From Sporothrix humicola (taxonomy: Eukaryota > Ascomycota > Sordariomycetes > Ophiostomatales > Ophiostomataceae): a stretch of 64,000 nucleotides of DNA. The notes beneath the pieces were generated by a model, which saw only the letters and a list, made by a program, of their open reading frames with translations, was not told where the DNA came from and searched no databases. Made by a program: the position numbers and the translations under genes. Where the stretch lies: NCBI GenBank assembly GCA_021396245.1, contig WNYE01000016.1, forward strand, positions 186,001-250,000, read 5' to 3'. This document shows, piece by piece, positions 10,809 to 21,079 of the stretch; the stretch's first letter is position 1, and each line of letters begins with the position of its first letter.

Positions 10809-12698
10809 ATGTATCTCTTCAAGAAAGAAAACCAGCGCGGACAGCGCTCCCAGCAGCAGCAGCCTCAACAGCAATCTCAACAACAGCCTTCTCAGCAGTC
10901 TCCTCAGCAGCAGCCCCAGACACGGGAGCAAGCAGCACACCCAGTCGCCAAAATGTCTGCTCAACAGCCAGCCCAGCCAATCCAGCCAATCCAGCCCCAC
11001 TCCAGACAGTTCACCGTTCTCAGCCAGCCTAACCGGCCCAGCCAGCTCCAGCCCGGTCGGCCTGCACGGCCAGCTCAATGCTGCGAGGACATGGGCACTG
11101 TCCTTTGCTGTAGCAGCCCTTACGCCAGGCGGCGCGCAGAGGAGCGCAGCATTTGGCCTGACCTCCGCCGTCGTCGTTGGACCCCAAAAATAATGAGACA
11201 ATTCGAGGAAATAGATGCCCGGAGCGATCGTGAATGGGCACAGCAAATGGAAAATCTTGCCGCAAAGCTCAAGGCAGCAGGGGCTAGTGCCAGGCGTGCG
11301 ACAAACTCTAGAGGCAACCATGGAGCCAGCACTGGACAGCCAGCCCTGCCAGCCCAGCCCGTCCAGCCCCAGTCCACCCTTCCCAACCAGCCAGGTCAGC
11401 CTGCCCGGCTAGATCAATGCTACCTATGCATGGGCACCAGCCTTTGCTGTAGCGCCCCTCGTCGCGACAGAGCCGCAGAGAATTGGGCACACAAAGCCCG
11501 CCTTATGGCGGAATGGAAGGAGGAGGAACGCATGATCCGCTGTGCCCGAAAATTCCAAAGACGCTACGATGCCCAAGCCCGGCAGAATCAGGATCGCATC
11601 TCGAAGCCCTGGACACGTTCGGGAGCACGGCCCAGGCATTTAACACACCCTGTAGATGACCCTGCAGGCGGGTCTGGAGGCAACCCTGGAGTCTACTTTG
11701 GAGCCGGCCCTGGAGGCTATCTCAAGCGCTGTCAAAGGCGATGGGCCAACTCCAGGCCTACTGGCAGCCCTAATGGTAGCCCTAATGCAGACCCCAGCAG
11801 CAGCCCCAGTGTCGGCCCTATGTCCCGCGCTAGAACTGCCACTGGAACCGCCATTGGAACCGCCGTTGCAGGCCCTAGAACCAGCACCCCCCAGGCCGAC
11901 ACTAGGACCAACAGCAACCGGGCCAGCCCTGCATCGAGCGACAGGACCATTACCGGGGACAACAACGCCGAATCCAGGTTTCTGGGCGTGAACGCTACGC
12001 TCCCGCTGGATGCCAATGCTATTCATTCTCAGAATGCAATTGATCTTCAGGATATCATTCATCGTCAGAATGCCACTAATGCTCAGATGGCCGAACTCCA
12101 GCTAACACTGGCCCAGCTCAGGTCTGAGGTGGATATCGGCGGGCCTCCTTCTGATGATGAGCTTGATACCACGATGGACTTGGACGAATATGAAGGCGAC
12201 GATGAGGACGGGGATAAAGACGAAGACGAGGATGAGGATGCACAGCTTCGACGAGCCATCGCGATGAGCCTGCAGCAGGACAACGACAACGGCACTGAGG
12301 GCGACAGCTCTGGTCCTGCGCCTCGGCCCCCCATACAGCCGCGCCACCCTGTTGCCAGAAACACGCGGGCCCGCATGTACAATCGGCCGCATTTTAATTT
12401 TAATTCTAATAGTCCTGCGTACGATGACGGCTTTGGCGACGCAAGCATGCTCGACGCAGACTACAGCGAGTACAGGGTTCCCGTCGACGCCGCCGACGAG
12501 GATGCACAGCTTCAAGAGGCGATGCGGCTGAGCCGCGAAGAGTCCCAGGCACGGCGGCGAGATCCACGCCCTAATCTAGATCAAGACCAGGCTGCCTCGG
12601 GCCCGTCGGGCTCCTCCGGCACGAACTGGGACATGCACATCAACCTGGTCAAGGAGATTGATACCGACGCGGACAAGAGCATGTACAGCATGGCCTCT

Positions 12699-12748
<50 letters not shown>

Positions 12749-14249
12749 GCCAGGCTCAGACCCCAACAACTTCTACACCAACCTGGCGGCAAATGTCATG
12801 GTGGCCGACGAGACCCAGGACAGCCCCGTGGCCACTGCTGTTGAAAATGCGGCCGCAGAGGAGCTTACAGAGGCGGTTGCAGACACAAATTCTGATACAG
12901 GCGAGGCAAGCAACGAAGACGAAGACGCTGAAACGGAAACGGAAACGGAAACGGCCGTCGAACAAGGCGACGGGGCTCAGGAGGACATGGAGATGCCCGC
13001 CCCTGCGTCAAATGACTTGCCTCCCTTGCGCCCCAGAAGCCCCAGAAGCCAGTCGCCTATCCCGCCCATGCCGGCGACTCCCCGGCTGGCTCCCCGCGAT
13101 ATCCCCATGTCTCTTCCTGTGCCGCCTCGTCCAAGCGAAAATCCCAGTGTCGATGCGAACAACCCCCGCGAAGAAGGCGTGGAGAAGACCACCGGTAAAG
13201 CTAAAGCTGACAGCGCCTCTTTCCTCGACCCTATTCGCCCCATGCTCCCTGGAACAATCTCGCCTCCTCCGCCCATGCCTGGAGCGCCTCGAATGTCACA
13301 CCGCGCGCTCCCCGTGTCCCCTCTGGGCTTGAATGCAGACGTCAATGTCGATTTGGGCAACGTGGGTAGAGAAGGCGCTCAATTTTATTTCAGCCAAGTC
13401 AGCGTGTACCCTCCAGGCTGGGGCCAGCAGAACCAGGGCCAGCAGTATCAGAGCCAGCAGTATCAGAGCCAGCAATATCAGGGACAGCAATATCAGGGAC
13501 AGCAGTTCCATGGCGAGCAGTTTCAAGGCCAGTATCTCCAAGGCCGGCAGTTCCAAGGCCAGCAGTTCCAGAGCCAGCAGTACCAGCAATTCGGGCAGGC
13601 ACAGCCGTACCAGCCGTATCCGCAGTACCAGAACCACCAGCCGTACCACCAGGTTCAGCAGCACCAGCAGTATGGACAGTACCCACAGTACCAGCAGTTT
13701 GAGCAGCAAGGGCAGAACCAGCAGTATCCGCAGTTCCAGCCGGTTCATCAGAGTGCATATGTGTACAACGGCCCTCCGTCGTATGTCGCGGCTCCCGTGC
13801 TCCCTCCGCTTCAGCTTCCTCTCCCGCCCGTGCCGGCAACGCCTCTGATGGCGCCCCGTCCGCTTCCAGCGCCACTGCCGCCTTGGTCTGCTCAGCCATT
13901 TCCGCCTCTCCCGGCTCTCCAGCCTGCTCAGCCTGCTCAGTCCCTCCCGCCTCTTCTCCCGCCCCTCCAGTCTTCTCAGTCCACTCTGCCCCTTCAGACT
14001 CCCCCGCCTCTAAACCCTCCCCAGACTCTCCCGCCGCTTTCGTCTGCTACGCAGCCCGTGAACCCCTGGGATGCTCCGCCGCCATATGAGCCGCGGCCGT
14101 CGGATGTTTTCATCGGGACTGCTCAGTTTGGCTCGCCGTCTCCGTCTCTATCCGCGTTCGGCCCTCTGCCTGCATCCCTTCCTCATCCACCTGCAGTGAA
14201 AGCTCAGACACGACACAGGCATCATACACAACACAGGCGACAGATGTGA
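10809..14249 (+). CDS. Unrecognised Q/P-rich prion-like protein with two UIMs and a duplicated cysteine module
   Basis: One uninterrupted frame of 1146 residues from the first ATG at 10809 (the frame is open upstream but has no earlier ATG). Order of parts: a Q/P-rich leader (1-70); two related modules with the pattern PG-PAR--QC---MGT-LCCS-P followed by a basic, tryptophan-containing helix (about 82-150 and 195-260); a Gly/Ser/Thr-rich linker; an acidic run leading into a ubiquitin-interacting motif, AQLRRAIAMSL (about 478-488); a second UIM, AQLQEAMRLS (about 566-575); a Gly-Ser repeat from 630; acidic ET repeats near 705-715; a proline-rich stretch; a Q/Y/F-rich prion-like repeat (about 865-990); and a proline-rich tail. 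Known UIM proteins bind ubiquitin or polyubiquitin chains; the Q/Y region suggests condensate or aggregate formation. No enzymatic domain is visible. I do not recognise an orthologue, so any function is inference. Confidence 0.75.
12694..12760 (+). repeat. GGCTCA microsatellite coding for Gly-Ser repeats
   Basis: About ten near-perfect GGCTCA hexamers lie inside the UIM/prion-like gene and encode alternating Gly-Ser. It is in-frame and prone to length change, so it may vary between strains without breaking the frame. Confidence 0.85.
13420..13595 (+). repeat. 15-bp minisatellite coding for QQYQ(S/G) prion-like repeats
   Basis: Ten or more imperfect 15-bp units (CAGCAGTATCAGRGC type) encode pentapeptides such as QQYQS, QQYQG, QQFQG and QQFQS, giving a low-complexity Q/Y/F block. 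The pattern recalls the oligopeptide repeats of yeast Sup35-type prion domains. It continues less regularly to about 13750. Confidence 0.8.
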
Positions 14250-15467
14250 GTGAGACGACGGCACAGCCAGTTATTGTACGACGCATCCTCATCTGTGTGT
14301 GGAGACGGAGGAATCGTAAACGCCCGTCACGGCAGACATAGATACTGGTATTGGCAAGACAAATAAGATGTGCACGCCTCAAGAAAAGCAAAGGGTATGT
14401 TGGGATGTTTTGCTTTCTATTGTTTTGGTTTCTTTTTTGTTTGGTATTTTTATTGAATTTGTATTGCTTTGCTAGTTTTTATTGTTTTGGATTTTCTTGT
14501 TTTGCTATTTTAGGGTTGGAGTTTAGATCCGGATTCTGGATGGATTTTGGGATATGATACCCGCGATGCTCGCGAGAATAATCCGCAGCACACCTGTTCT
14601 TTTATTGTACTATGCTCACTCTACAAAGAGTTTACTTCATCAGGGTCGATCATGGGCTTTTCATCATGCTTCCATACATATACGACAACATCAGCCTTGA
14701 CAAGCCATACTGATCCTCGTGTCATGCTCCCACCTTTTGGCTGATGGGATGTGGGTATGTTACGAGCACAGTTATGGTTTTTGATAGTTATTATAATAAA
14801 AAATATAAAACAAGTTGAAAAAATAAAATAAAAAATAAGCATTCCAGATGCATTTGTGTAGTGAATAACTATTGAAAATATCGTCTATTTCGCTGTGAAG
14901 TCATCTGTAAACTCGTCAAAATCTTGGCTCCTGCTGTTAAGATGAGTTCTACCAAATCCGTGTAAGTGGATTCTCGGTCTCTGATTGGCTGGCGACTCCA
15001 CATCACGATATCGTCAGACATTTTCCTTTCCAATCCACATAGACAAGATAACTTTCCAGAATAACCTCCAATCTTTTATGAAAAAGATTGGTTTTTTTTG
15101 TTTTTTTTTTTTAGTTCATTTCTTATGCACCCTCTTCTTCCATCGTACCCCATATCTACAATTCCCCATCTTTCTCCCCGACCCGGCAATCTATTCGGCC
15201 TCATATTAGCCGACAACACAGAGTAAATAGAGGAGAAATCTGAGAGGAGATGAAAACCAAGATACCAAGGCGGTGGAGAACAAAGGGCTAAATGTTGTTG
15301 TTTATTGACTGTTGGCGTGTTAGTAGGAGTAATAGATATCGGCGACATATGTAGGCTTTTCTTGCCTTTTCTCAAGTTTCCCCTTTCTTTCCTTTGATTT
15401 TCTCTTCGTCGACCATCAGCCTTTTGTCTTCTCTCATCATTGTCATCACCACCTCCATTTCCTCACA
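14250..15467. other. Intergenic region
   Basis: T-rich then A-rich sequence (14400-14520 and 14780-14840), compatible with the 3' end of the upstream gene. No gene is seen. Just before the DUF1996 gene there is a T tract near 15090-15110 and a CT-rich leader from about 15350 to 15467. Confidence 0.5.
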
Positions 15468-16582
15468 ATGCTGCCCAACGCTGCTAGTGGCCTTGCCACT
15501 CTGGCGGCGCTTGCCCTTGTGGCTCCCACCAATGCCCTCCTCCGTTTTGGCTGTGCCCAGCTGGTCGTCCAGCGTCTTGACCCTCTCGTCAATCCTGGCG
15601 AAGTTCCCTCGGCGCATCTCCACCAGATCATCGGTGGCAATTCTTTCAATCAGACTATGACGCCCGTCGAACATGATCTTCCCAGCCTGTCAACGTGCAC
15701 CACCTGCCAGTTCTCTGAAGACTTTTCGAACTACTGGACGGCCGTTCTGTTCTTCCGCGCCCGCAACGGCACCTACAAGCGAGTCCCGCAGAGACCCAAC
15801 CTCGGCTTTGAGGGTACCCGCGGCGGAATGACTGTATACTACATGCAGGATGCGCTGTTCAACTACGACCAGGACTCCAAGGTGACGGCCTTCAAGCCCG
15901 GGTTCCGCATGCTGGTGGGCAACGCCGGCTTCAGCAATGAAAAACAGACCGAGCGCTTCCGCCAGCTCACCTACACTTGTCTCGAGGAAAGATCAACCCG
16001 CTTCCCCGAGACCCTGGGCTTCCCCCAGAAACCCTGCAAGACAGGCATCATGGCCAACATCCGCTTCCCCACCTGCTGGGACGGCGTCAACCTCGACTCG
16101 CCCTCGCACCAGGACCACGTCTCGTACCCGGCCGAGGGCACCTTTGAGTCGGGCGGCGCCTGTCCTGACTCTCACCCGGTGCGCATCCCGCAGCTTATGT
16201 ACGAGACCATCTGGGACACGAGCGAGTTCAACGACCCAGAGCTGTGGCCGCTTCCGAATGCGACCGAAAAGCAACCCTTTGTCTGGTCCATGGGCGATAA
16301 GACGGGCTATGCCACGCACGGCGACTACATGTTTGGCTGGAAGAACGACTCGCTGCAGCGCGCCATGGACAGCCCCTGCTACGTTAACTGCCCGACGCTC
16401 AAGACCCAGTCGATCGAGGAGCAGAACAAGTGTTCGGTCAGAGACATTGTCCAGGAGGACATTGACAGCTGTAAGTTTCCCCCCGGTTTAACTGATTTTT
16501 ACTGCTACGCACCGCTAACAAAATAGGGCTCACTGAACTTCCGGGCATCAGCAGCAGCAAAATGTCCATGCCGATGAACTAA
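15468..16582 (+). CDS. Secreted DUF1996 domain protein
   Basis: Two exons, 15468-16470 and 16527-16582; the 56-nt intron starts GTAAGT and ends TAG. The product is 352 residues. The N-terminus has a hydrophobic signal segment (LATLAALALVAP) with likely cleavage after TNA near residue 24. The DUF1996 pattern follows at once: LRFGCAQL, QRLDPLVNPG, S-H-H in PSAHLHQIIGG, then paired cysteines, CPDSHPVRIPQL, GDKTGYATHGDY and a late CYVNCP. The family is common in fungal secretomes; its biochemical role is not established. N-glycosylation sequons (NQT, NGT, NAT, NDS) support passage through the secretory route. Splicing replaces a short readthrough tail by WLTELPGIS and a Ser/Met end. No C-terminal membrane segment or GPI signal is evident. 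Confidence 0.92.
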
Positions 16583-17069
16583 GACTCGTTAGCCAAACTG
16601 TAAGACATTGCTGGTATCTTCATCAGAATCATCATCTTTACTTTCTGTCTGTACACAGATTACATAATATTCAATACACATTCTGTTCTCGCCAGAGTAA
16701 CCCAACAGATGAACAGTCACTGTCGATAGGATGAGCCATTTAGACGTCGGAAGTATACCGGACGAACGCAATTTGCCGTGGGAAAGGGAAGAAACAATTG
16801 CCGGCAGTTGACTTTTGCAGGGACAGGCATTCATAGATAATTAATGTGAATCGGCTAAAGTGAAAGGCCAATACAATCACAACACATGACTCGTCACGAC
16901 TTTTGCAGAAAAATTGAAGGAAATGCTTATTGAATGCTACAAATCTACTCCCAGTAAATCACATATCCAGCTAGTCCATGTCCATGTTCCGGCCCTTTCC
17001 ATTTCGTCCTGCCATGCCATGTTTCACCTATCCGTACTCCGTAGTTTCTTTGTTTCTCCAAATTACCTC
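16583..17069. other. Convergent intergenic region (DUF1996 and GlnRS)
   Basis: 487 bp between two gene ends facing each other. It should hold both 3' ends. No gene or clear structure was seen. Confidence 0.5.
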
Positions 17070-18995
17070 TTACTTCTTGCCAACATCCTCCTTGAGGGCC
17101 ACAATCCGGTTCAACACAATCTTGTCGTCGGTCGAGTCGGGGTCTTCGGCAAAGTACGCCACCCGGATGCCCTGGAAGCGCACACTCTCGGGGCCGCCCT
17201 TGCCGAGCTCGCTCTCGCCGGCCGCCTCGGGCCACGGCGCGCGCCGGCGGACCTCGTCGTAGCCGGACTCGATGAGGGCGTCGGGGTAGACGATCTCGCT
17301 GTCTGGGTTGATATCACTCAAAAAGCCGCCCTCGGCGTCGTTGGGGTTGTCGGACTTGAAGAGCGGGTTGTAGACGCGGACCTCGGCGCGGCGGCTGCCG
17401 CTCTCGACAGGGGGCACCCACTGGATGTAGGTCTTTTGTTTCTTTCCGGACAGGTCGAGCACCGCGCGAATCTCGGTGACCTTGCCGCTCTCGTCTTTTT
17501 TATAAGAAGTCGCCTTGATGGGGTAGGGCACTTGGAGGAGACCGACCGACTTGCCGGGCGCCAGGCGGAAGAAGGACGGGTCGGCCTCTTCGCGGAAGTC
17601 GGCGCGGTCAATGTAGATAGTGCGGGCAAACTTTACGTCGTGAACGCCGACCTTGGGGTCCTTGGGGTTGAATGGGATACTCAGATATTTGCCGTCGAGG
17701 TCGGCCAATGTGGAGTCGCCCTCGGCGCCGCCCTCGACGCCGTCGATGACGACGGGCACGGGGTCCAGGACGAGCATCAGCCGGGGCACAGTGCGCTCCA
17801 GGTACTTGCGCACGGCCTGCTCGAAGCGCTTAATATCAATGACCGAGTTAGTCGTCGTGACGCCGAGCTCGTTGACAAATTCGAGAATGGCGCCGGGCGG
17901 CACGCCGCGGCGCTTGATGCCGATCAGCGTGTAGAGGCGCGGGTCGTTCCAGCCGCGGACGTAGCCACCCTCCACCAGCTTGAGGATCTTGCGTTTCGAA
18001 AGGACGGTGCCCGACATGGACAGCCGGCCGTACTCTCTCTGCATGGGCTCGTAGACGCCCAGCGTGTGGTTGAGCCACTCGTAGCTCACGCGGCTCAGCA
18101 CAAACTCGGTCGTGCACAGCGAGTGCGTGATGCCCTCGTACGAGTCGCACAGGCAGTGCGTAAAGTCGTACGTCGGATAGATCTTCCACTTGTCGCCCGT
18201 GCGGAAATGCGGCGTCTCGAGCACGCGGTAGGCCGCCAGATCCCACATTTGCGGGTTGCCGTCCGTAATGTCCTGCTTCATGCGCAGGAACGCCTCCTGG
18301 GGCTTGTACTTGCCGTCGCGCATCGCCCGGAACTCAGTCAGGTTATACTCGACGGTCTGCTCCGCATGCTTGCAGCGGTACCGCGGCCGGCCCTCGCCGC
18401 CGCCGCGCTGGTCCTTGATCTCCGCGTCCGTGCACTGGCACACGTACGCCTTGCCGCACTCAATCAGCTTCTCCGCGTGCGCGTACAGCGTGTCAAAGTT
18501 GTCCGACGAGTACGTGATCTCGCGTGGCTTGAAGCCCAGCCACTCGACCATTTCCAGAATCGCGTCAAAGTACATTTGCTCTTCCGACTCGGGGTTCGTG
18601 TCGTCGTACCGCAGGTTGCACGAGCCGCCGTGGTACTTGGCGAAACCAAAGTTGACGGCAATCGCCTTGGCGTGGCCGATATGCAGGAATCCGTTGGGCT
18701 CGGGCGGGAACCGCGTGCGGACAGGCGTCATTGGCCGGATCTTGAAAACTTCCTCCAGGAAGCCGACCTTGAACATGTTTTGGGGGTCGATTGCGGGCTC
18801 TTCCGGTTTTGGCGCAGCTGCCGCCTTGGGCTTGGGCTCGGCCGGGCCGGCTGCTGCCTTTGCTTCTTTCGCCTTGGCTGTGGCAGCCGCCTTTTCGCGC
18901 TTCTTCATGCGCTTCTTGAGCTCGCCCTTGGACACCATCTCGCCCGTCACCTCGTCCAGCTGGAGCTTGGCCGTGCTTTCCACGAGGTCGGCCAT
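17070..18995 (-). CDS. GLN4: Glutaminyl-tRNA synthetase
   Basis: A single-exon protein of 641 residues starting at the ATG at 18995 in a good context (CACCATGG). It charges tRNA-Gln with glutamine in the cytosol, with possible mitochondrial use unresolved. Class I signature sites are present: PPEPNGFLHIGH (HIGH at about 105-108), RYDDTNPESEE, and a KMSKS-type loop read as TVLSKRK. The catalytic core is followed by a beta-barrel anticodon-binding domain (PRLMLVLDPVPVVI, RADFREEADPSFFRLAPG). The N-terminal 70 residues are a short Lys/Ala-rich lead rather than the ~200-residue helical domain of yeast Gln4 (809 residues), so tRNA affinity here must come mainly from the core and the basic segment. 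Two GCGATAAG boxes lie about 350 bp upstream. Confidence 0.97.
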   Translation of the reverse strand: MADLVESTAKLQLDEVTGEMVSKGELKKRMKKREKAAATAKAKEAKAAAGPAEPKPKAAAAPKPEEPAIDPQNMFKVGFLEEVFKIRPMTPVRTRFPPEPNGFLHIGHAKAIAVNFGFAKYHGGSCNLRYDDTNPESEEQMYFDAILEMVEWLGFKPREITYSSDNFDTLYAHAEKLIECGKAYVCQCTDAEIKDQRGGGEGRPRYRCKHAEQTVEYNLTEFRAMRDGKYKPQEAFLRMKQDITDGNPQMWDLAAYRVLETPHFRTGDKWKIYPTYDFTHCLCDSYEGITHSLCTTEFVLSRVSYEWLNHTLGVYEPMQREYGRLSMSGTVLSKRKILKLVEGGYVRGWNDPRLYTLIGIKRRGVPPGAILEFVNELGVTTTNSVIDIKRFEQAVRKYLERTVPRLMLVLDPVPVVIDGVEGGAEGDSTLADLDGKYLSIPFNPKDPKVGVHDVKFARTIYIDRADFREEADPSFFRLAPGKSVGLLQVPYPIKATSYKKDESGKVTEIRAVLDLSGKKQKTYIQWVPPVESGSRRAEVRVYNPLFKSDNPNDAEGGFLSDINPDSEIVYPDALIESGYDEVRRRAPWPEAAGESELGKGGPESVRFQGIRVAYFAEDPDSTDDKIVLNRIVALKEDVGKK

Positions 18996-19806
18996 GGTGG
19001 GCGGGTGCGTGTCTGTGTTTGTAGTAGTCGTAGTTTCTGTTATCGTGGAGGAAGGATTGTCGAGATAGTGTTCGATGTGACGCGATGAAATATCGAGTGA
19101 AGAGGGGTAGAAGTTGATCGAGTCAATCGAAAAAGACGAAAGAAAGTGGCGACCTTGTCGTTTATATCGTTCACCGCCGTCGTTATCAGCCCGGGTCCGT
19201 GTGTCGTGGTGACTGATATCTCAATCAATCGTTTATCGTTGTTGTCTTGTCTTGCCGTGTCGGTCGAGTGACTCAAATCTTCTCTCTTTCTTTCTTGTGC
19301 CGCCCCTCACTGAAACACTAAAATGCCTGAAGCTTTTTTGGTGCGATAAGGGGGCGATAAGGAGAACGGCGCTCCGCCCCGCGCTTTCTATGCTCAGCTC
19401 GCCGAAAATGGACTAGCGCTGTTGGTTTACAGTGGAAGGTGCGACCGTCAACTGTCAACAGCAAATGCATCGCCCCTTGCCATCACAGCCTCACAAAACA
19501 GACAAAGACTCGCATTTTCAGTGTTTCAATCCCGACAACAGCCGCTTTATGCCGCTCCGATGGCGGCAATTGACAACAAATATCGACGACAATTCGAGAT
19601 GACCGACAGTTGGCAGCATTGATTCTTCTCCCGACATTCGGAATATCGAACTCGACTGCGCCTTCAACGCGTGACTTCTCAACATCGGCGGGTTACAACA
19701 AACAGACTACAACACGACGAAAGGACCCGAATGAGGTCAATACGAAGGGCATAGTTCAATATGTGTTCATTCATGCTATCATTCTAAAGGCGAACGTCCC
19801 TCCACC
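18996..19806. other. Upstream region of GlnRS / 3' side of the TauD-like gene
   Basis: No gene is seen. It contains the paired GATA-type boxes described separately. The part nearest 19806 must hold the 3' end of the TauD-like gene, and the part nearest 18996 the promoter and leader of GlnRS. Confidence 0.5.
19343..19361. promoter_or_regulatory. Tandem GCGATAAG boxes (GATA-factor type) upstream of GlnRS
   Basis: GCGATAAG occurs at 19343-19350 and again at 19354-19361, 11 bp apart, in the same orientation. Both contain CGATAA, which fits the HGATAR site of fungal GATA factors such as AreA/NIT2. Closely paired sites are the form usually needed for such factors. Function here is inferred only. 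Confidence 0.4.
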
Positions 19807-20985
19807 CTAAATGGAAAAGTCTTTGATGGCCTTGGTCAGGCCCAGCTCCTTCTTCTCCGACGCGTCCAGCAGTCCCAGCGCCTCGCGGCGTGTCGGCGCA
19901 TCCGCCTTGAAAAAGGGCTTCTCGGCCAGCGACGTCACGCGCGTGCCGTGGCGCGGGTGCCGGCCGCCATAGTCCCAGCTGGCGTTGTGGATCGTGATGC
20001 GGTTGTCCCAGAGGGCGCTCGTGTTGGGCGTCCACTTGAACCGGACCTGGATATCGACGTTCTTCTCGAAGACGTCATAAAGATAATTGAGGATGACGTC
20101 CGACTCTGCCTTGTCCAAGCCCACGATGCGGTCGGTCATGGCGCGGTTGACCCACAGGGCTTTCCAGCCGGTGGCGGGGTGGACGCGCACAAGGGGATGG
20201 ATGCGCTCGACATACTGGGGGCCCGCCTCGGGGCGGTTGCGGTCGAGGTACGGGTGGGCGGACCGGTAGACGGCCTGGCGGCCATCGATAATCTTGCGGA
20301 ACTCGGGGCTCAGCTTCTCGTAGGCGGCATAGCCGCTTGCCCACAGCGTGTCGCCGCCAATGGGCGGGACGGTGTCGTTGTGCAGATGCGTAATACCCGC
20401 GGGCTGGTGCTCGTGCACCAGGTCCGTGTGCCAGCGCGAGGCGCCGCCCGGGTGGCGGAAGTCGGCCGTGCGCTCGGTCGCCTGCAGGTCGGGCCAGATG
20501 ACGGTGACGCCCTCCACGCCCGGGACTTGCGGGACTTGCGGGTGCACTTCCACCTCGCCATAGTGCTTGCCCAGGTCGCGCTGCTGCTGCGGCGTCAGGT
20601 CCTGGTTGCGGAAGAAGACGACGCTGCGCTCGGCAATTAGCAGGGCCAGCTCGTCACGCTGCTGGTCGGTCAGGTCCTTGAGCTGGAGACCCTCGATCTC
20701 GGTGCCAATGTGCGCCGTCAGATCGGTCACCTTGGTGGCCGCCGACAGCAGCGCACTCTTGCTCTTGTCAGCACGCGCACCGGCGTCCTCGTATGCCCGG
20801 TCCTCACCGCGGATCTTGTAGACATCGTCCAAGTACAACGGGCGAGCGGGACGGTATGGGTAGCCATTCGACAGGTCAATGCCGGCCTTGGTCAGGCGGT
20901 CGACGGCCGACTTGGGCAGGCCGAGCGTGTCCTTGCGGGGTTCGGCAACGTCGACAATCGACGGGTCAATAGGAGCGGGGGCCAT
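19807..20985 (-). CDS. TauD/Jlp1-like Fe(II)/2-oxoglutarate-dependent dioxygenase (probable sulfonate dioxygenase)
   Basis: A single-exon protein of 392 residues; the first ATG in frame is at 20985. The iron ligands are the HTD motif in RWHTDLVHE (His186, Asp188) and a distal His in RITIHNASWDY (His333), followed by the 2-oxoglutarate-binding arginine in RHGTRVTSL (about Arg349). GGDTLWASGYAAYEKLSPEFR and HPATGWKALWVN are typical of the TauD/TfdA family, closest in feel to yeast Jlp1, which releases sulfite from taurine and other sulfonates for use as a sulfur source. A TATA element on this strand lies about 90 bp upstream, implying an inducible gene. A Dal5-family permease is the next gene, transcribed divergently. 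The exact substrate could also be an aryloxy acid. Confidence 0.92.
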   Translation of the reverse strand: MAPAPIDPSIVDVAEPRKDTLGLPKSAVDRLTKAGIDLSNGYPYRPARPLYLDDVYKIRGEDRAYEDAGARADKSKSALLSAATKVTDLTAHIGTEIEGLQLKDLTDQQRDELALLIAERSVVFFRNQDLTPQQQRDLGKHYGEVEVHPQVPQVPGVEGVTVIWPDLQATERTADFRHPGGASRWHTDLVHEHQPAGITHLHNDTVPPIGGDTLWASGYAAYEKLSPEFRKIIDGRQAVYRSAHPYLDRNRPEAGPQYVERIHPLVRVHPATGWKALWVNRAMTDRIVGLDKAESDVILNYLYDVFEKNVDIQVRFKWTPNTSALWDNRITIHNASWDYGGRHPRHGTRVTSLAEKPFFKADAPTRREALGLLDASEKKELGLTKAIKDFSI

Positions 20986-21070
20986 TGTGTGAGGTATAGG
21001 TAAGTTACAAAATGATATGTGATGTAGATGATACAGACAGTGATCTACGACTACGACAGGTGGGATACTT

Positions 21071-21079
21071 GCTTTTATA
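21071..21079 (-). promoter_or_regulatory. TATA box of the TauD-like gene
   Basis: TATAAAAGC reads on the minus strand about 90 bp upstream of the ATG at 20985. Its position suits a core promoter with a short leader. Confidence 0.55.

Noticed and set aside
16914..19088. 724-codon plus-strand frame across GlnRS
   Set aside because: Antisense shadow of the GlnRS gene, whose class I motifs on the minus strand are unmistakable.
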